Shown: one piece after another, positions 37,796 to 49,505 of the stretch
Position numbering within the stretch: position 1 is the stretch's first letter
Layout of the letters: each line of letters opens with the position of its first letter
DNA from: Bugula neritina
Taxonomy: Eukaryota; Bryozoa; Gymnolaemata; Cheilostomatida; Bugulidae
DNA: 64,000 bases
Direction: 5' to 3'
Assembly: GCA_964035545.1 (NCBI GenBank)
Contig: OZ037768.1
Coordinates: forward strand, 12,046,741 to 12,110,740
The notes under the pieces: model-generated
What the model saw: the letters and a program-made list of their open reading frames with translations, nothing else
What the model was told of the DNA's origin: nothing
Database searches by the model: none
Program-made: the position numbers and the translations under genes

Positions 37796-38149
37796 AATTG
37801 AAGTTCACACAGGTATGGGGATTTTAAAGTTTAAACTAAAGGAATTTTAGAGTATCATACAATTTTATAATATGAAAGTTTTGTATAACATTGATATGTT
37901 GTTGATAGACATTTTAAATCATTTACTATAATTAATCACAATGATATTGCTAATGGCAATACATGGAAATATTATGATTCAATGTAATATAGAGCAATGC
38001 TCTTATAGCAATATTGATAGAAAATTACTACTATAAATAAATACAGTGCTAAATCAAATACCTAAGTCTACAAATTGTAATACAATTCAAGTTTAATATT
38101 ATTAATGTAATAGTAAAACTAATTGTGGTGTCAGTTGCTTTGAAAAATA

Positions 38150-38660
38150 GATAAAAATATGAATGCTATAGGAACAGCCATGGCTTGCATAGATCAAACG
38201 CATAGGATAGTGCTAGGAATAACTGTCATCAGTATATCTACAATCCTTACAGTTATAAGGAAAGTGATAGGTTATAATAATCATTATCCTTATAATTATG
38301 ACAAGCACTATAGCCATAGGTATCATAGCATTATTATTATCACTATAAGTAGAAGTATAATAAGGCACTGCGAGTATCACTATCACCAGGAAATTAGTAA
38401 TACCTAATCTTATACCATATTAGTATTATATACTTATAGTTATAAATATATGGGATCATTACGCATGTCAATATAATGATGTATATAACCATCGTTTTAA
38501 CAATCACTATGTTAATGTATATCACTATGACTATGAGCATGAGCATTAAATTTAATGATTAAATTTAATATCACTATCACAGTATGAGTATCAGTAAAAC
38601 TAAATGTAATCAGCATTTATCAATTTATATTAATCATTGATAAATTCAATATCAATATGA
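38150..38660. repeat. Degenerate ACTATN/ATAGT simple DNA
   Basis: Runs such as CACTATGACTATGAGCATGA (38525 on) and TATCACTATAAGTAGAAGTA. A small inverted repeat, ATTAAATTTAATGATTAAATTTAAT, is at about 38546-38570 (two related ones near 39390-39430). 38661-39517 holds nothing else recognised. Confidence 0.55.
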
Positions 38661-39517
38661 TTATATAATAATATAATTATATACATCTCTACCAATCACA
38701 TTTTGAATTAGTTTCACTAAAAGTGATTTACTGGAGTCAGTAAGTGTAACTGCAATTGAGGGATCGATCGCAATTTTATTCAATGAGTCATTGACTCATT
38801 CTGATTCTGATGGCTGCTAAGCCTAATGCCTAAGGCTAATGCCGTGGTACTGCTAATCACCATAATGGTGACGATGATAGTCAATAAATCATACATTCAA
38901 CATAAATAGGAATGTAGAAATCTTACAGTTTCACATCTAGTTCATTGTCAACTTTTACATTTATAATCAATTAATATTATCACCAAGTCAAGTTAAACGG
39001 AAGCGGCAGGTTAAACCTTGACATTATTGTTTAGTTTCCGCTCTAACTAATATAAAACGGGACTTTGCAAATGAGCGCTGTAACAAAGTCAACATACATG
39101 CTTTGAGTTACTAAACTATAGCAGTATTGAAATGCCCAGTAGCCGTAGGATATCAACTTCAAGCATTTTCAACCTAATTAGTAATTATTAATTATTGTAT
39201 CAAAGAAAAAAGTTACAACGTTTGCTATTTAGTATCATTTTAATTATATATGCTTTTTTATTAAATTTAATTTTATCATTACCATGTTCTAATAATCATA
39301 ACAAATATTATTATCATCATTTGCCTTTTCAGTTTGCTAAATCATGTTGATATTCATTTTAATTTTAATTTAATTTTATATCATATACATTAAATTTAAT
39401 GATTAAATTTAATTATTAGGAATTAAATTTAATATTATGAATATGATTATCATTATGATTATGTTGGATTTTCATTACGATTATACCATCATAGTCAAAT
39501 GGTCAGTTGATTGAAAA

Positions 39518-40195
39518 ATGCCTTTCAACGAAAGTAATTGTAAATGCAAAATCATAGCTTTTGGCAATCGAAATGAAAATTATAGACCTCTGTACAAGCT
39601 AAAAATAGAAGAGGTTGGGGTGGATTGGATGGACGCAACAACAAACCTGGGGGTTGTAATGTAGCCAAGCCTTAAATTTAATCGGCATATGACATTTCAA
39701 AAGGATAAAGCCTCAATAATTCTGGGAGCAATTAAACACATCCTGCATGAGTCCCCTAGAAAAGGTAAACTACTGGCTTACACTAGTTTGTGCCATCCCA
39801 TTCTCGAGTATGTGGACACCATGTGGAATCCAACATTAGCTAAAGACATTGAGTCTCTGAAAATGCTACAACAAAGAAGGTTAAGTTTATTGCTGAGTTA
39901 AGGGGACGGCATAGCATCACTGAGGCATGCTCTCAGCTTGGCCTTCAGCCTCTCAAACAGAAGCGCAGGACTCACCGACTAGATCTTCTCATAAAAACTG
40001 TGCAGGAAGAACAACACTAATTATTGGCAATGGCATACTATAAAATCACAAGAGATCGCCAGAATATGCTAATGACCACTAGGTCTGCTGCTCGAGGCGA
40101 GCTAACATCTATATACGCAAACTGACTGGTATACCATGGTAGTTTCTTACCAAGAACCATTAGACATCAGAGGGAGCCTATAAAACATTAATTAA
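39518..40195 (+). mobile_element. Broken non-LTR retrotransposon, C-terminal part of reverse transcriptase
   Basis: In frame from 39518: MPFNESNCK, then TTNLGVVM, a TAG stop, PSLKFNRH, then KASIILGAIKHIL, AYTSLCHPILEYVDTMW and LQQRR. This is the order seen at the end of the reverse transcriptase and the thumb of CR1/Jockey-type LINEs (FN..KC, LGV, Y..L..P.LEY...W.P). After a TAA at 39900 and a frame change it goes on with SITEACSQLGLQPL, KRRTHRLDLL and RTIRHQRE. At least two stops and one frameshift make it inactive. Clade not resolved. Confidence 0.8.
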
Positions 40196-40802
40196 CACAG
40201 TCTCTACCTATCTTGTAGTCAAACAAATTCCACACTGTAAATAAATAAGGCACTTCTATAACCCAAGTGTTTGTTATCTTCAAAGCTATTAATATCAATA
40301 TAAATATATTCTTGAAATTATTATTATGATTTCCAGTTCATTTCCAGTACCAGTGTTTGAAAACTAGCAAGTCTTATTCTAGACTAGTGAATTGTTTGAG
40401 GTTATTTTAAAGTTATTTTATGTTTATCTCTTTGTTTTTTCTGACCATTTATTACCAATGTTTGCTATGCAGTCAATCTCTTTGCATAATAGATATGTTA
40501 TAGAATTTTAAAGATTTATTGCTATTTTACTTTTTTTATATAAATGTTATTGGATAAAATGGAACTTACTTATTGATATCCTCATTAAGCTTTGTACACT
40601 ATCACTATGCCTATGAATGTGTAAAATAGGTATGCCCTTACAATCATTAATCTAGAAGAAAATGTTTCAGAAAAAAAGCATCATCAAGTATTGGTAGGCA
40701 ACAGAACTTATTCATCACCTACTGTTGCTCTACACTCTACAGTATTATACACTTTATTTTCTTCACCTTTCAAATGCTATCATAAAAATGTTGTGTAGAT
40801 GA
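40196..40802. other. Non-coding, nothing recognised
   Basis: AT-rich; may include the untranslated 3' end of the LINE fragment. Confidence 0.35.
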
Positions 40803-40807
40803 ACAAT

Positions 40808-41359
40808 TGTCACAAATTCTGAGTGTACATATACCTATAAATAGACTTACCGGGTTTTTCCTAATGATTATACAGGAATGTTCATAAATATTCTAGACTA
40901 ATCAAAGAGATGGGTCATTGTTCATTGTTACTGTTTTGGTTAGTCATGTTAACTACTGCCCAGCAATGTAAACAAGGTATTGCGCAATAATTGCGAAATA
41001 ACCATGGAAATTCCAATGTTTTGTTTTGTTTTGATTTTCTATAAATAGTATTGGCATGTGGAGAATGTTTTCTACTAGAATCTTCTATACTGGAATGCTT
41101 GAGAATGTTCTAGAGTGTTTTGTTTACTATAAATACTGAGGCAGTTGTGTTTACGAATGAGTTCCTTTTTATAAGTTCATTCTCACAGTTCATTTTTATT
41201 AATTCATCTGTGCATATCTTACTAAAGGAATAAAGTCTACTTATATCCACAACTCTATTTACTCTCAACTGGATTAGCAAGCTGTATGCTACTTGTCTAT
41301 ACACTTCTGACTACCAGACTTTTCGAACTCGTCACACTGCTACCAACTGTTTTGTGACA
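40808..41359 (+). mobile_element. Solo LTR with 5-bp target duplication
   Basis: The 552-bp element begins TGTCACAAA and ends TTTTGTGACA, an inverted repeat of eight bases or more. It is flanked by ACAAT at 40803-40807 and 41360-41364. In plus orientation it has a TATA box (ACTATAAATACTG, 41127-41139) and AATAAA at 41229-41234, about 90 bases on, followed by a U5-like tail. No internal region adjoins it. It differs in sequence and length from the LTR at 13056-13435, so two families are represented. It lies upstream of the visible LETMD1 exons and could sit in their first intron. Confidence 0.85.
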
Positions 41360-41957
41360 ACAATATTTGAATAGTTTGCTTGCTAAAACAAATCCTAAAT
41401 AACTTGAAGCATGTAAAGCAATATATTTTTGTTTTAATGAGTCTATTCTGTTTATATATTAATATTAGCAAATACTAGTATTTTTGATAAAAAAAGTTTA
41501 GCATTTTTTAAAACATTAACATGCTTATCAGAAACTAGGTAGCTAAAGTCTTACAAAACATATGATCAATAAAACTAATATATTCTGCACTGCAGCATTA
41601 TAAAATTTCAAATGAATTTGCTAACTCTTTGGAGTTCAAAATTAGTCACACAAATTATCTCCTAAATCTACTCAGCAAAATGCTGCTAATTTTAGAAATT
41701 AAAATATCATGTGTAAAATACACACCTAATATGACTTAGAATGATGGTAGGCCTGGTGATATGAGCTAGGAGTAGGGTTAAACTTCTGCAACGGCTGTTG
41801 GAGTGAATTAGTGCATCAAAAAGTTTTCTATGTTTAGAGTTTTTTGAGGTTGAAGCTAAAATTGTTCAGATTTATTAAACGATGATGCTTTATAAACAGT
41901 ATTTTTTAAATTAAACAAATACTGGTAATATTGTAGGTGGTCTTACACAATATTCAG

Positions 41958-44900
41958 GATGAATTTTCTATCAAGTAAATTTCCAAGAATTTATGCTGTC
42001 CTAAATCAAATGAAAGTGGGTATGTTTCTAAAACATAAGTTTCCTAAAGAATCTTATCACTTACCATTTGTTCAGCTACTAATATATCAAACTTGTAAGT
42101 TTTTTAAAAGAACTATTTTTATAGGCTAATATTCAACTTGTCTAATATGGTTTTTAATACTAATCAGTTCCAATATGTATTACAACTACCAACCATGTTT
42201 TCAGATGATGGGCAAGTTGAAAACTGAGATGCATATATCTAGCAATTATTATGAAAGTTAGTCAGTTTCTAGCTGCAGTATCTACTCTCTATCTTTAATG
42301 AATTGTATATTATTCTAGTTGCAATTTGCAGTAAGTAGTTGGTGGTCTTCAAATGGACAGTTGCGTTAGATCACTGATACAAATTAAAGGAGCTGCAAGC
42401 ATTGCAGTGTTGGTTTGCAGCAGCTGCTGTGGAAATAACATTGAGTAAACCAAAGCGAGAGTTAACTCAATCTCTCTTTGATTTTTGGTATTTAGTTTTC
42501 ACTGCTATATATTTTGTTTTGCCAGACAGTCTTGCTAAAGTTGTTGCATATAGTAACATAGCCATGGTGTTAATAGTTGAATTCAAGTTGATATTTCAGT
42601 AACATGTTTACTATTGATTTGAAATCCATCTTATTCCGTGTTTCTAGGGTCTATACGATTAGTGAAAGATGCAAAAATACGCTACACTTTGAAGTTGGAG
42701 AAAGGAAAGATATACACGCCCACACAACTGGTTACTCACAAAGAGGTCTGCAAATATAGTTGAAAGCTGTTTCTGTTTTTGTACTGTAGATATTATATTT
42801 TAAATGCTTTATAAATTTAAATAATTTGGGTTTGAATATTTTAGTTTGGTGCCGATGTTAGAAAATGTTTGCCTGTGTTTGTTATCTTTTGGATACCTGT
42901 AATTGGCATGTGGATATCATTACCAATGGCGTAAGTAGAAGCACTTTTTCTTATATATACTATTTTACAAATATTTCAATAATTATACAATGTTGAGTGT
43001 ATGGTGAATAAAATATATGTATGCATTGTGCAAAAGGTGTATAGCTGATTGATCAAATTTCCAGTCTTTCTCCTCATTCACACTTGCCGTATCATACGCC
43101 GTAATGTAAAATATCAGCCATTTTTAATGTGTCCGGGCTGAAGTTTTCAAAGTCCTCTATTAGGTACGATATATGACACTTCATTGGACAATTATATTCA
43201 TTGAGTTGACGCAAAAGTTTTTCTGTCCAATAGAAACTCGACGCAACTTGTTTGAATCAAGCAGTGCTTGTTCCTAACGTATCGCAACGTCGTACAGGAA
43301 GCTTGGACATTTGTAAAAATGGCTGATATTTTACGTTACGGCGTACGATATGGCAAAGTGTGAATGAGGGGTATAAGTGAAAAGTTTTTTTCTGTTGGCA
43401 GGTTGTTATTTCCACATCAGACTCTGAGTCGACAGTTTTGGACAGACAAACAACGGACATTAGCTTTAAATCGTGTACTGGAACACCGAGCAAAATTATT
43501 CCCTTCACTTTCGCTCAACGTCATGAAAGCAATAGAACACTCCCAGGCAGATAGCAAACTGTCTCAGTTATCTTGTGACATCTTGGAGAAGGTAGTAATC
43601 TTAAAGTATAGTTAAAATGAATCGATTTAATGATGTTTACTAATAACTTTTTCAGACTGCTCAAGAAATACTAAAGTTTGTGTTTTTCAATTGATTCAAG
43701 TTCTTAGGTTGATGATAAACATGAACTCTTCAGAAATAGTACTGCTGTTTCTATGCCTAAACTTATATGCTCTTTGATAATATTATTTTTTGCTGGAACT
43801 TTAAATTAAAAAGTGGAAACTGAGTCATTAATGTATTCAATTTAATTGATATGACTCCAACAGTTTAAATGGTTGGCATCATTACATCTATGCTGTTAAG
43901 AGACACAAATTTTATTTTTAATGTAATGAAATCAAGAGTTTAAACTATAGTAATGCTTTGATCAGCAGAAAATAATTTTTCTCCAAACAATAATATTTAA
44001 AACTCAAGACTTGACAATTTATTGCTTTCTAATTACATATGTTATGAGATTAGTTTATTTAAAATAATTTTTTTAACATTCTTGTTTTTAAAGAGACTAT
44101 TAGATAATAAAATTTAGGGAGCAGCCGTGGTCTAGGGGTTAGAGCAATTGTTTCGTAAGTACGAAGTCATGGGTTCGAGCCCAACAAAGGTCATTGGTGA
44201 TGTTAGGAAGAGCATCCAGTCATAATTGCCCTGTGCCTCATCTGAATAAGTCCTTAGCTCGATTTAACAAAAAATCTCTTTCCATCAGAGCAATAAATAT
44301 AGATAATAAAATTTAAAAACATAAAATAAAATAGATGCGTTACAAGTTTTTTTACGAATGTTTTATCTTGACAGGGATCGTTCAATACTGTCTTTTAGAT
44401 TGGTCAAGGCGATCTTCTTAAAGAAGAAGAATCCCATATTCTGAGACGAATTTTTGTTGAAGCAAAAACTTTACATCTTAAAGCACTAACATCAAATCAT
44501 CTGGTATGAGCATGATAAATCTGCACTTCTTGCAAACATCGACAACAAAATTCATTATTTGTCCAAAACCTGAAAAAAAATTCTACAATTTTTATTTCAG
44601 AAAGACCTCTCATTTTCTACCTCTTCTTATGATCTAAGAAATCATGCCATTTATATAGCCAATGTTGACAGAAGTTTAAGGCATTTTGGTATAGACGCAG
44701 AAGACATGTATATTACAGATATTGTGAGTAACACATTTATTTATTAACTTTTCTCTAGAAATTATCCTCATTTTTATGAGTGTTGCTTATAAATAAAATG
44801 GCTAAATTAATGACATTGTAGCAAATGACTTGAATAATTTACCAAGCATATTGCCTATTAATGTCTAAAAAACATGTAGTATTCAAAGTTTTGTGCAAAT

Positions 44901-45805
44901 ACAATAGCAATAATTAAGCACATTTGTCTGCTGTACTTTACAGATAGCTCATCAGCGTGGTGGCTGGTTAGATAGTACAGACCAGAAAAGGTCTCTAACT
45001 TATATCCAACAGTGGCTGGATTTTTCTAAAGGCTTCAAATCAAAAGGTGAATGTTCAAACTCTACACTCATTAACTTTGTGATTTCAAGTACAAATATTG
45101 CATCATTTCTATACCTGTAATAGGAGTTAAAAACGATTGCCATATTACAACTGATATTAAAGTAGCTTGTGACAGTAGTTTTAATCAATACATGCACAAA
45201 ACCAGCTCATCTTTAACACTGATAAGCTTAAAAATAGTTGCACAATTTTGTGTTTAATAATCCTATGAATCTTCACAATTGTTTACATGTCCAAGAAAAA
45301 CTATTATGGTTGATTGTCCTTCACCATTATAGTTGAAATGATTTTTAAAATTTAATTTGATGTGATCAAGATACTTCTCAATATTCATTTTACCAAACAT
45401 TAAAACTGCACCTTTATCTTTTGCAGAAGCTGAGTTAGGATATTTGTTGCATCTCCCACTATTCATGCGAAATAACACTTCAACGGAAACAAAATAGACA
45501 GAAACCACATTATTTTTTTAAATCTTTTTTGTATTTTGTGTAACAATAAATTTACAAATAATTTAATAAATTTGTTGCATTTTTTTCATACAGCAAGCAG
45601 GATAATCAGAGCAGCCAAAAAACTATATAACTGGAAAATACATAAAATTAAAACACCATCTTCATCAAAGTATTCATCAAAAAAAGATACAGAGTTTTAC
45701 TCAAAATATAAGAAAAAACTTGCATGTTATAGCATGCAACATGACCTAAGCAAAAAAGAAAACTTATATTTAGGTGTAAACATTTCTATCTATAAAATGT
45801 CATAG
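41958..45805 (+). CDS. LETMD1: LETM1 domain-containing protein 1 (LETMD1), 5' end missing
   Basis: Eight exons: 41958-42019, 42648-42745, 42845-42930, 43402-43591, 44399-44503, 44601-44723, 44944-45046, 45594-45805, all in phase to a TAG. LETMD1 is a mitochondrial inner-membrane protein related to the ribosome-binding LETM domain of LETM1. Matches in order: NFLSSKFPRIYAVLNQMK (human NxFLxxxFPRFY); DAKIRY; FGADVRKCLPVFVIFWIPVI, a membrane segment; LLFPHQTLSRQFW; the C-terminal domain RSLRHFGIDAEDMYITDI; RGGWLDSTDQ; YIQQWLDFSK. A Lys/Ser-rich C-terminal extension of about 70 residues follows. The first visible exon is entered in phase 2 from an acceptor, so at least one upstream exon, with the mitochondrial presequence, was not found. 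The 43402 acceptor is 32 bases after a MITE, and the 43592-44398 intron contains a SINE. Confidence 0.85.
43072..43369. mobile_element. MITE with long terminal inverted repeats in LETMD1
   Basis: The left end CCTCATTCACACTTGCC and the right end GGCAAAGTGTGAATGAGG are inverted copies. The inverted match goes on inward for about 60 bases (TACGCCGTAA, GTAAAATATCAGCCATTTTTA), with few differences. The element is 298 bp with no coding capacity. A target duplication is not clear, so the superfamily is open. Confidence 0.85.
44117..44299 (+). mobile_element. tRNA-derived SINE with perfect 16-bp target duplication
   Basis: Box A-like TGGTCTAGGGGTTAGAGC at 44128-44145 and box B GGGTTCGAGCCC at 44171-44182, 26 bases apart. 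Then come a body (CATTGGTGATGTTAGGAAGA, GCATCCAGTCATAATTGCC) and a tail ending CTCTTTCCATCAGAG. TAGATAATAAAATTTA flanks it on both sides without a mismatch (44101-44116 and 44300-44315), so the insertion is recent. It is in a LETMD1 intron, same sense. The best-preserved copy in the window and a good family reference. Confidence 0.93.
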
Positions 45806-46092
45806 ATAGCACCAACTGAGACGAGTTCAGAGACAGAGATTGCCAGCAACAAACATTATAAACTATATACGTCATACAAGTACATGTAAGCAATACATTA
45901 ATAACAATATTGACGGCTCACAACAATAGCATAATTGTGTGGTTGATTGCCTAATGACAAGAAAAAGAATAGAACACTAATATAGTATCTAGAAATTGCT
46001 GACCAAAAGTGTCAACAGTGACTGATAAATATAGTAATCTATACCTTGTCACAGTGTGACTTCCTGAAGAAGCGGTTCGAGGTCTTCAACAA

Positions 46093-48426
46093 CTAGATAC
46101 TAACTGCATCGGCACATAATGAAAGACTTGACTTAGAATGATCCACATCTGCACACTCAGCATGCAAGGCATGCATAACATTATGACTAGTTTGCAACTG
46201 AAAAGAAATAGGTGAGGATTTCAAGCCAGAGAAAGACAAAAGTTGTTCAGGTTGAGAAGTAACATTGCCTGACAGTAATTCATCATTATCACTACTTTGA
46301 CTAGAATTATCATCATCATTTTTCATGGGTATTAAGTTATTTGTTGTAAGCAAAGATTCATGAGAAAGAGATTGCCATTCAGGAAGTGTTTTAACATTGC
46401 TATTGTCGTGATCACTGACAGCTAGAGATTGAGCTGTATTAAAGTTAGACAATGAATACATATCCAATGAATCTGCAGTGTTTAAAATTGGGTTCAAGAG
46501 CTCGGAGATTGGCTCCAGAGCCTCACCAGTCGAGTCAAAAGAATTTTCAGCAGAAACTGATGGCAATGCAAGCTCAGCAGAGAAAGCAGAAGCGTTAGTC
46601 ACACTAATTTCGTGATTATTAGATGAAAACTGATGAGGTGAAACAAAGCACTCAAGAGAACAGGGTGCAGAATCAAAAGTATCAGTAGCAAAACTAGATG
46701 TACCAGTGGTTAAACTACAATCTAAACAACAACCAGTTTCTGTGCTGTTGAAAAAGTCGGCCTCACCTTCTACGGTATCATCATCTTTAAAGCGTATGTG
46801 TTTAGATTTCTTAACCAGCGTTTCCTCAGTTTGCGCATTCACTTTATAAGTTTGAGGATCTTGCTGCTCTTCGTCCAGCAGCCGATTCATAGTGTGCCGA
46901 TAGTGCTTGCGCACCTTTATTGGGTTGAACTCTACTCTTCCACTTGGATTGCCACAAGACTTCTTTGTACAGCCACAGGGAAAGGAGAATCTATCTACTT
47001 GACATTGTATGCCATTAATTGCACATAAACATGTTTCTGGAAGACAGGTGATAGTGCAGCTGCAGCCACATTCTTCTCGACTACCCCGCAACTCTTTACA
47101 CTCATCTTTCTCAGTAGCATCAAACTTTTTCACCCCAGACAATTTAAGTAGAGATCTTCTAAGACGAAGTGGGACTGGTTGAAGGAAGAAACCATCAGTT
47201 TCAGTGTCATCTTCCTCACTGTCCGTCTGTATAATCTCATCCTGGCTGATATCATTGATTGCTTCAATGCTGAAACTGTTTTCAGCACTTTCCTCTACAT
47301 CAGCCTTTTTCCTCCGAACCAGTTTGCGAAGTTTGCGATAATGTTTTAAAGGGTACTTTTCTTCATGAACATGTTTTTCAGACATACCTGAAAAAAAAAA
47401 CAAATTACCAAGACATAGAATTTATTAAAACTAAATTTAAACATAAATATAAGATATAGTTACTAGGCATCTGTTCCTATAAAAGTAATTACATACCTAG
47501 AGTGGTTCCACCTTGACTAGGTACACATGCAAACCCTTGCGCTCTCGGGAAATAAAACACCTCCACATTTTTGAAGTCGACAGACTTTCGTAACTTTTTT
47601 TTCGGATTTCCAGAGCAACTTCCGACTATTAAAATGTAGTAATACAAAATTCAAAAGCCGAAGCTTTAAAAAATTAACACCAGATATATTCAACATGATG
47701 CAAAAAATTAGTAACAGCATATAAATAATTTTTACATTCAAATATTTGGAAACAACAATTTATCATGAAGAGATAGAACTTAGAATGTCTAGAGCTTGGA
47801 ACAAGTGGAGACTGGCTAGGGTGCGATGTGACAAGATAATGCCTACTCAACTTAGAATATTAATTTATAATATGGCAATGAAACCAGTTCCATTGTAAGG
47901 AAATGAAACATGACTAATCACAGGACACATGACTAAAAATATTTCTTATTCTGATATGCCATTGTTATAGCGCTGCCCAGGAGTAAGCCTGGTGGACCAC
48001 AAGACAAGTGAGAATATCACAGCAGAAGCTAGGGTAATATTAATCAAGGAGCTGAAAAGAACTATGGAGTGGTATGACCATATTGGATGCTGAAAAAGCA
48101 ATGAAGACTTCAGGAGAGTGTCAAAGATAAGAATGGAAGAAATTTGACCAAAAGAAAGACCAAAGCAAAAATGGTGTGACACCATAAAGGCTGGCCTTAG
48201 ATGAATCAATCTTGTTGCTACAACTATAGACAACAGAGATAGACGAAAGAGTTTGGTAGAAATCGGAATCAAGCGGGTCAAAGGCGGTGAAAGGTGTGAT
48301 ATATAAATAAGTTTTACCGCTGTTCCCACTTTCATTGCTGTCTTCGTTAGACTCCAAACTACTATTGGTAGCTTCACAGTGATCATTTTCTTCAGGATAC
48401 ACCTCATCAATTTTTCGTTTGGGCAT
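46093..48426 (-). CDS. CSRNP: Cysteine/serine-rich nuclear protein (CSRNP/AXUD1)
   Basis: Three coding exons on the minus strand: 48318-48426, 47497-47625, 46093-47387, giving 510 residues. CSRNP proteins (AXUD1 in flies) are nuclear, bind DNA through the conserved N-terminal region and act as transcriptional regulators in signalling and cell survival. The family core is plain: a basic run (KKKLRKS), then [20 protein letters not shown] (residues 57-76), the basic helix [14 protein letters not shown], an acidic stretch, [13 protein letters not shown], and the cysteine-rich region at about residues 175-224 (ECGCSC, PETCLC, FPCGC) ending GRVEFNP. The C-terminal half is Ser/Asn/Asp-rich without recognisable domains, as in the family. 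Start chosen at [13 protein letters not shown], an ATG with good frame continuity. It converges with LETMD1; the two stops are 287 bases apart. Confidence 0.93.
47775..48300 (+). mobile_element. Broken non-LTR retrotransposon tail, antisense in CSRNP intron 1
   Basis: On the plus strand, with stops and frame changes, it reads [35 protein letters not shown], then [29 protein letters not shown] and [10 protein letters not shown]. The order W.KW, IY..A..P, W.GH, (G)RPK.KW.D and DR..W matches the C-terminal end of the polymerase of RTE/CR1-like LINEs. Degraded and inactive. It is a different family from the fragment at 39518-40195. Confidence 0.7.
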
Positions 48427-49315
48427 GGCCTGCCAAAAGTTTTTAAACTATTTATTTTCAGTCACAAACGAAAAGACAAATATGAAGGGAGCTGTAAATC
48501 TTTTATTATGATTATCAATGACTCATTATGAAACTTTAACCGCTAATATGACTAACATAATTCAGTTAGTGTAAAAAGAATGCAGATTAGGACACTTTAA
48601 AATTAGCTGAAGCAAAAATTTTATGCTGTTAATGCTTTACACTATAATACGCCACTAAGTTTTTACATATTCCAACTATAACACAAAAAATGCTCATATA
48701 TCAATATTCATTGTCATTGTGATTGTGAAATATAAATATAATATTAATTATAAATTATCGATATTGATGTGAAATTGAGTATTGACATATTTGAACAACA
48801 AAAATAGTACTAGTACTAATACTAATAGTAATAGCAATACTATTACTAATAATGATAATCATAATGCTTATGCTGAATTGGAAACATTAGTAATTACTAT
48901 TAGTTATCAATGATGCAAGTAACTGCAATCGGTAATGATAATAATAATTATAAAATTGCTCTTCAAATAATCATAATTTATAGTGCCTACCTAATGTCAA
49001 CTGTAAGACTAAGAGTAACTGTAAGTACCTGTAAATACTTGAAGTTAGTACTAAGCCTAAGGACTATTACAGTCATACTATTACTATTGTCTATTTCTAT
49101 TAGTATTAACCAAATCTAAATTTTAGTATTAATAACTATAAGTATAAGTTAACTATGAGTATGACTATCACTATCGACTATGACTGTTGTCCATCAGACT
49201 TAGTTAAAACATAACTTAAACTATAAGACTAAGTATTACTATTACTATTAGTATAACTATTACTATAGTCTATAACTATAAGTATAAGTAATACTCATAC
49301 TCATAGTCATACTGA
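48427..49315. repeat. CSRNP upstream region; degenerate ACTATN simple DNA from 48795
   Basis: The first 350 bases show nothing recognised. 48795-49315 is ACT/AGT-based degenerate repeat (TAGTACTAATACTAATAGTA, CTATGAGTATGACTATCACT). It is in the spacer that should hold the CSRNP promoter. Confidence 0.55.
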
Positions 49316-49319
49316 TAAG

Positions 49320-49505
49320 ACTACTCATAAGACCAAGTACTACTACTAGTAGCTTACTACTATTTGTATTAGTTATTACTTATCAGTTATTACAAATGCT
49401 ACTACTAGTACTACTAGACCTAGTGTCTAGTAGTAGTACTACTACTAGACCTAGTACTAGTAGTAGTACTAGTAGTACTACTACTAGTACTACTAGTACT
49501 AGGTA
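49320..49505. repeat. Foldback TAC/GTA trinucleotide cluster
   Basis: Alternating blocks of (TAC)n and (TAG)n, for example TAGTAGTAGTACTACTACTA near 49430-49450, give several nested perfect palindromes. CCTAG spacers separate blocks. The third tract of this type in the window. Confidence 0.85.

Noticed and set aside
39091-39175. Short frame MPSSRRISTSSIFNLIS as first LETMD1 exon with a presequence
   Set aside because: Composition suits a mitochondrial presequence, but the only donor (AGTAATT) leaves the wrong phase for exon 41958; not supported.
42402-42602. Reading frame just before LETMD1 exon 42648
   Set aside because: No splice link in phase to LETMD1 and no similarity to its N-terminus; the true preceding exon is 41958-42019.
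44117-44190. tRNA gene
   Set aside because: Box A and B are present but the acceptor stem does not close and the sequence continues into a repeated body with flanking target duplications: it is a SINE.
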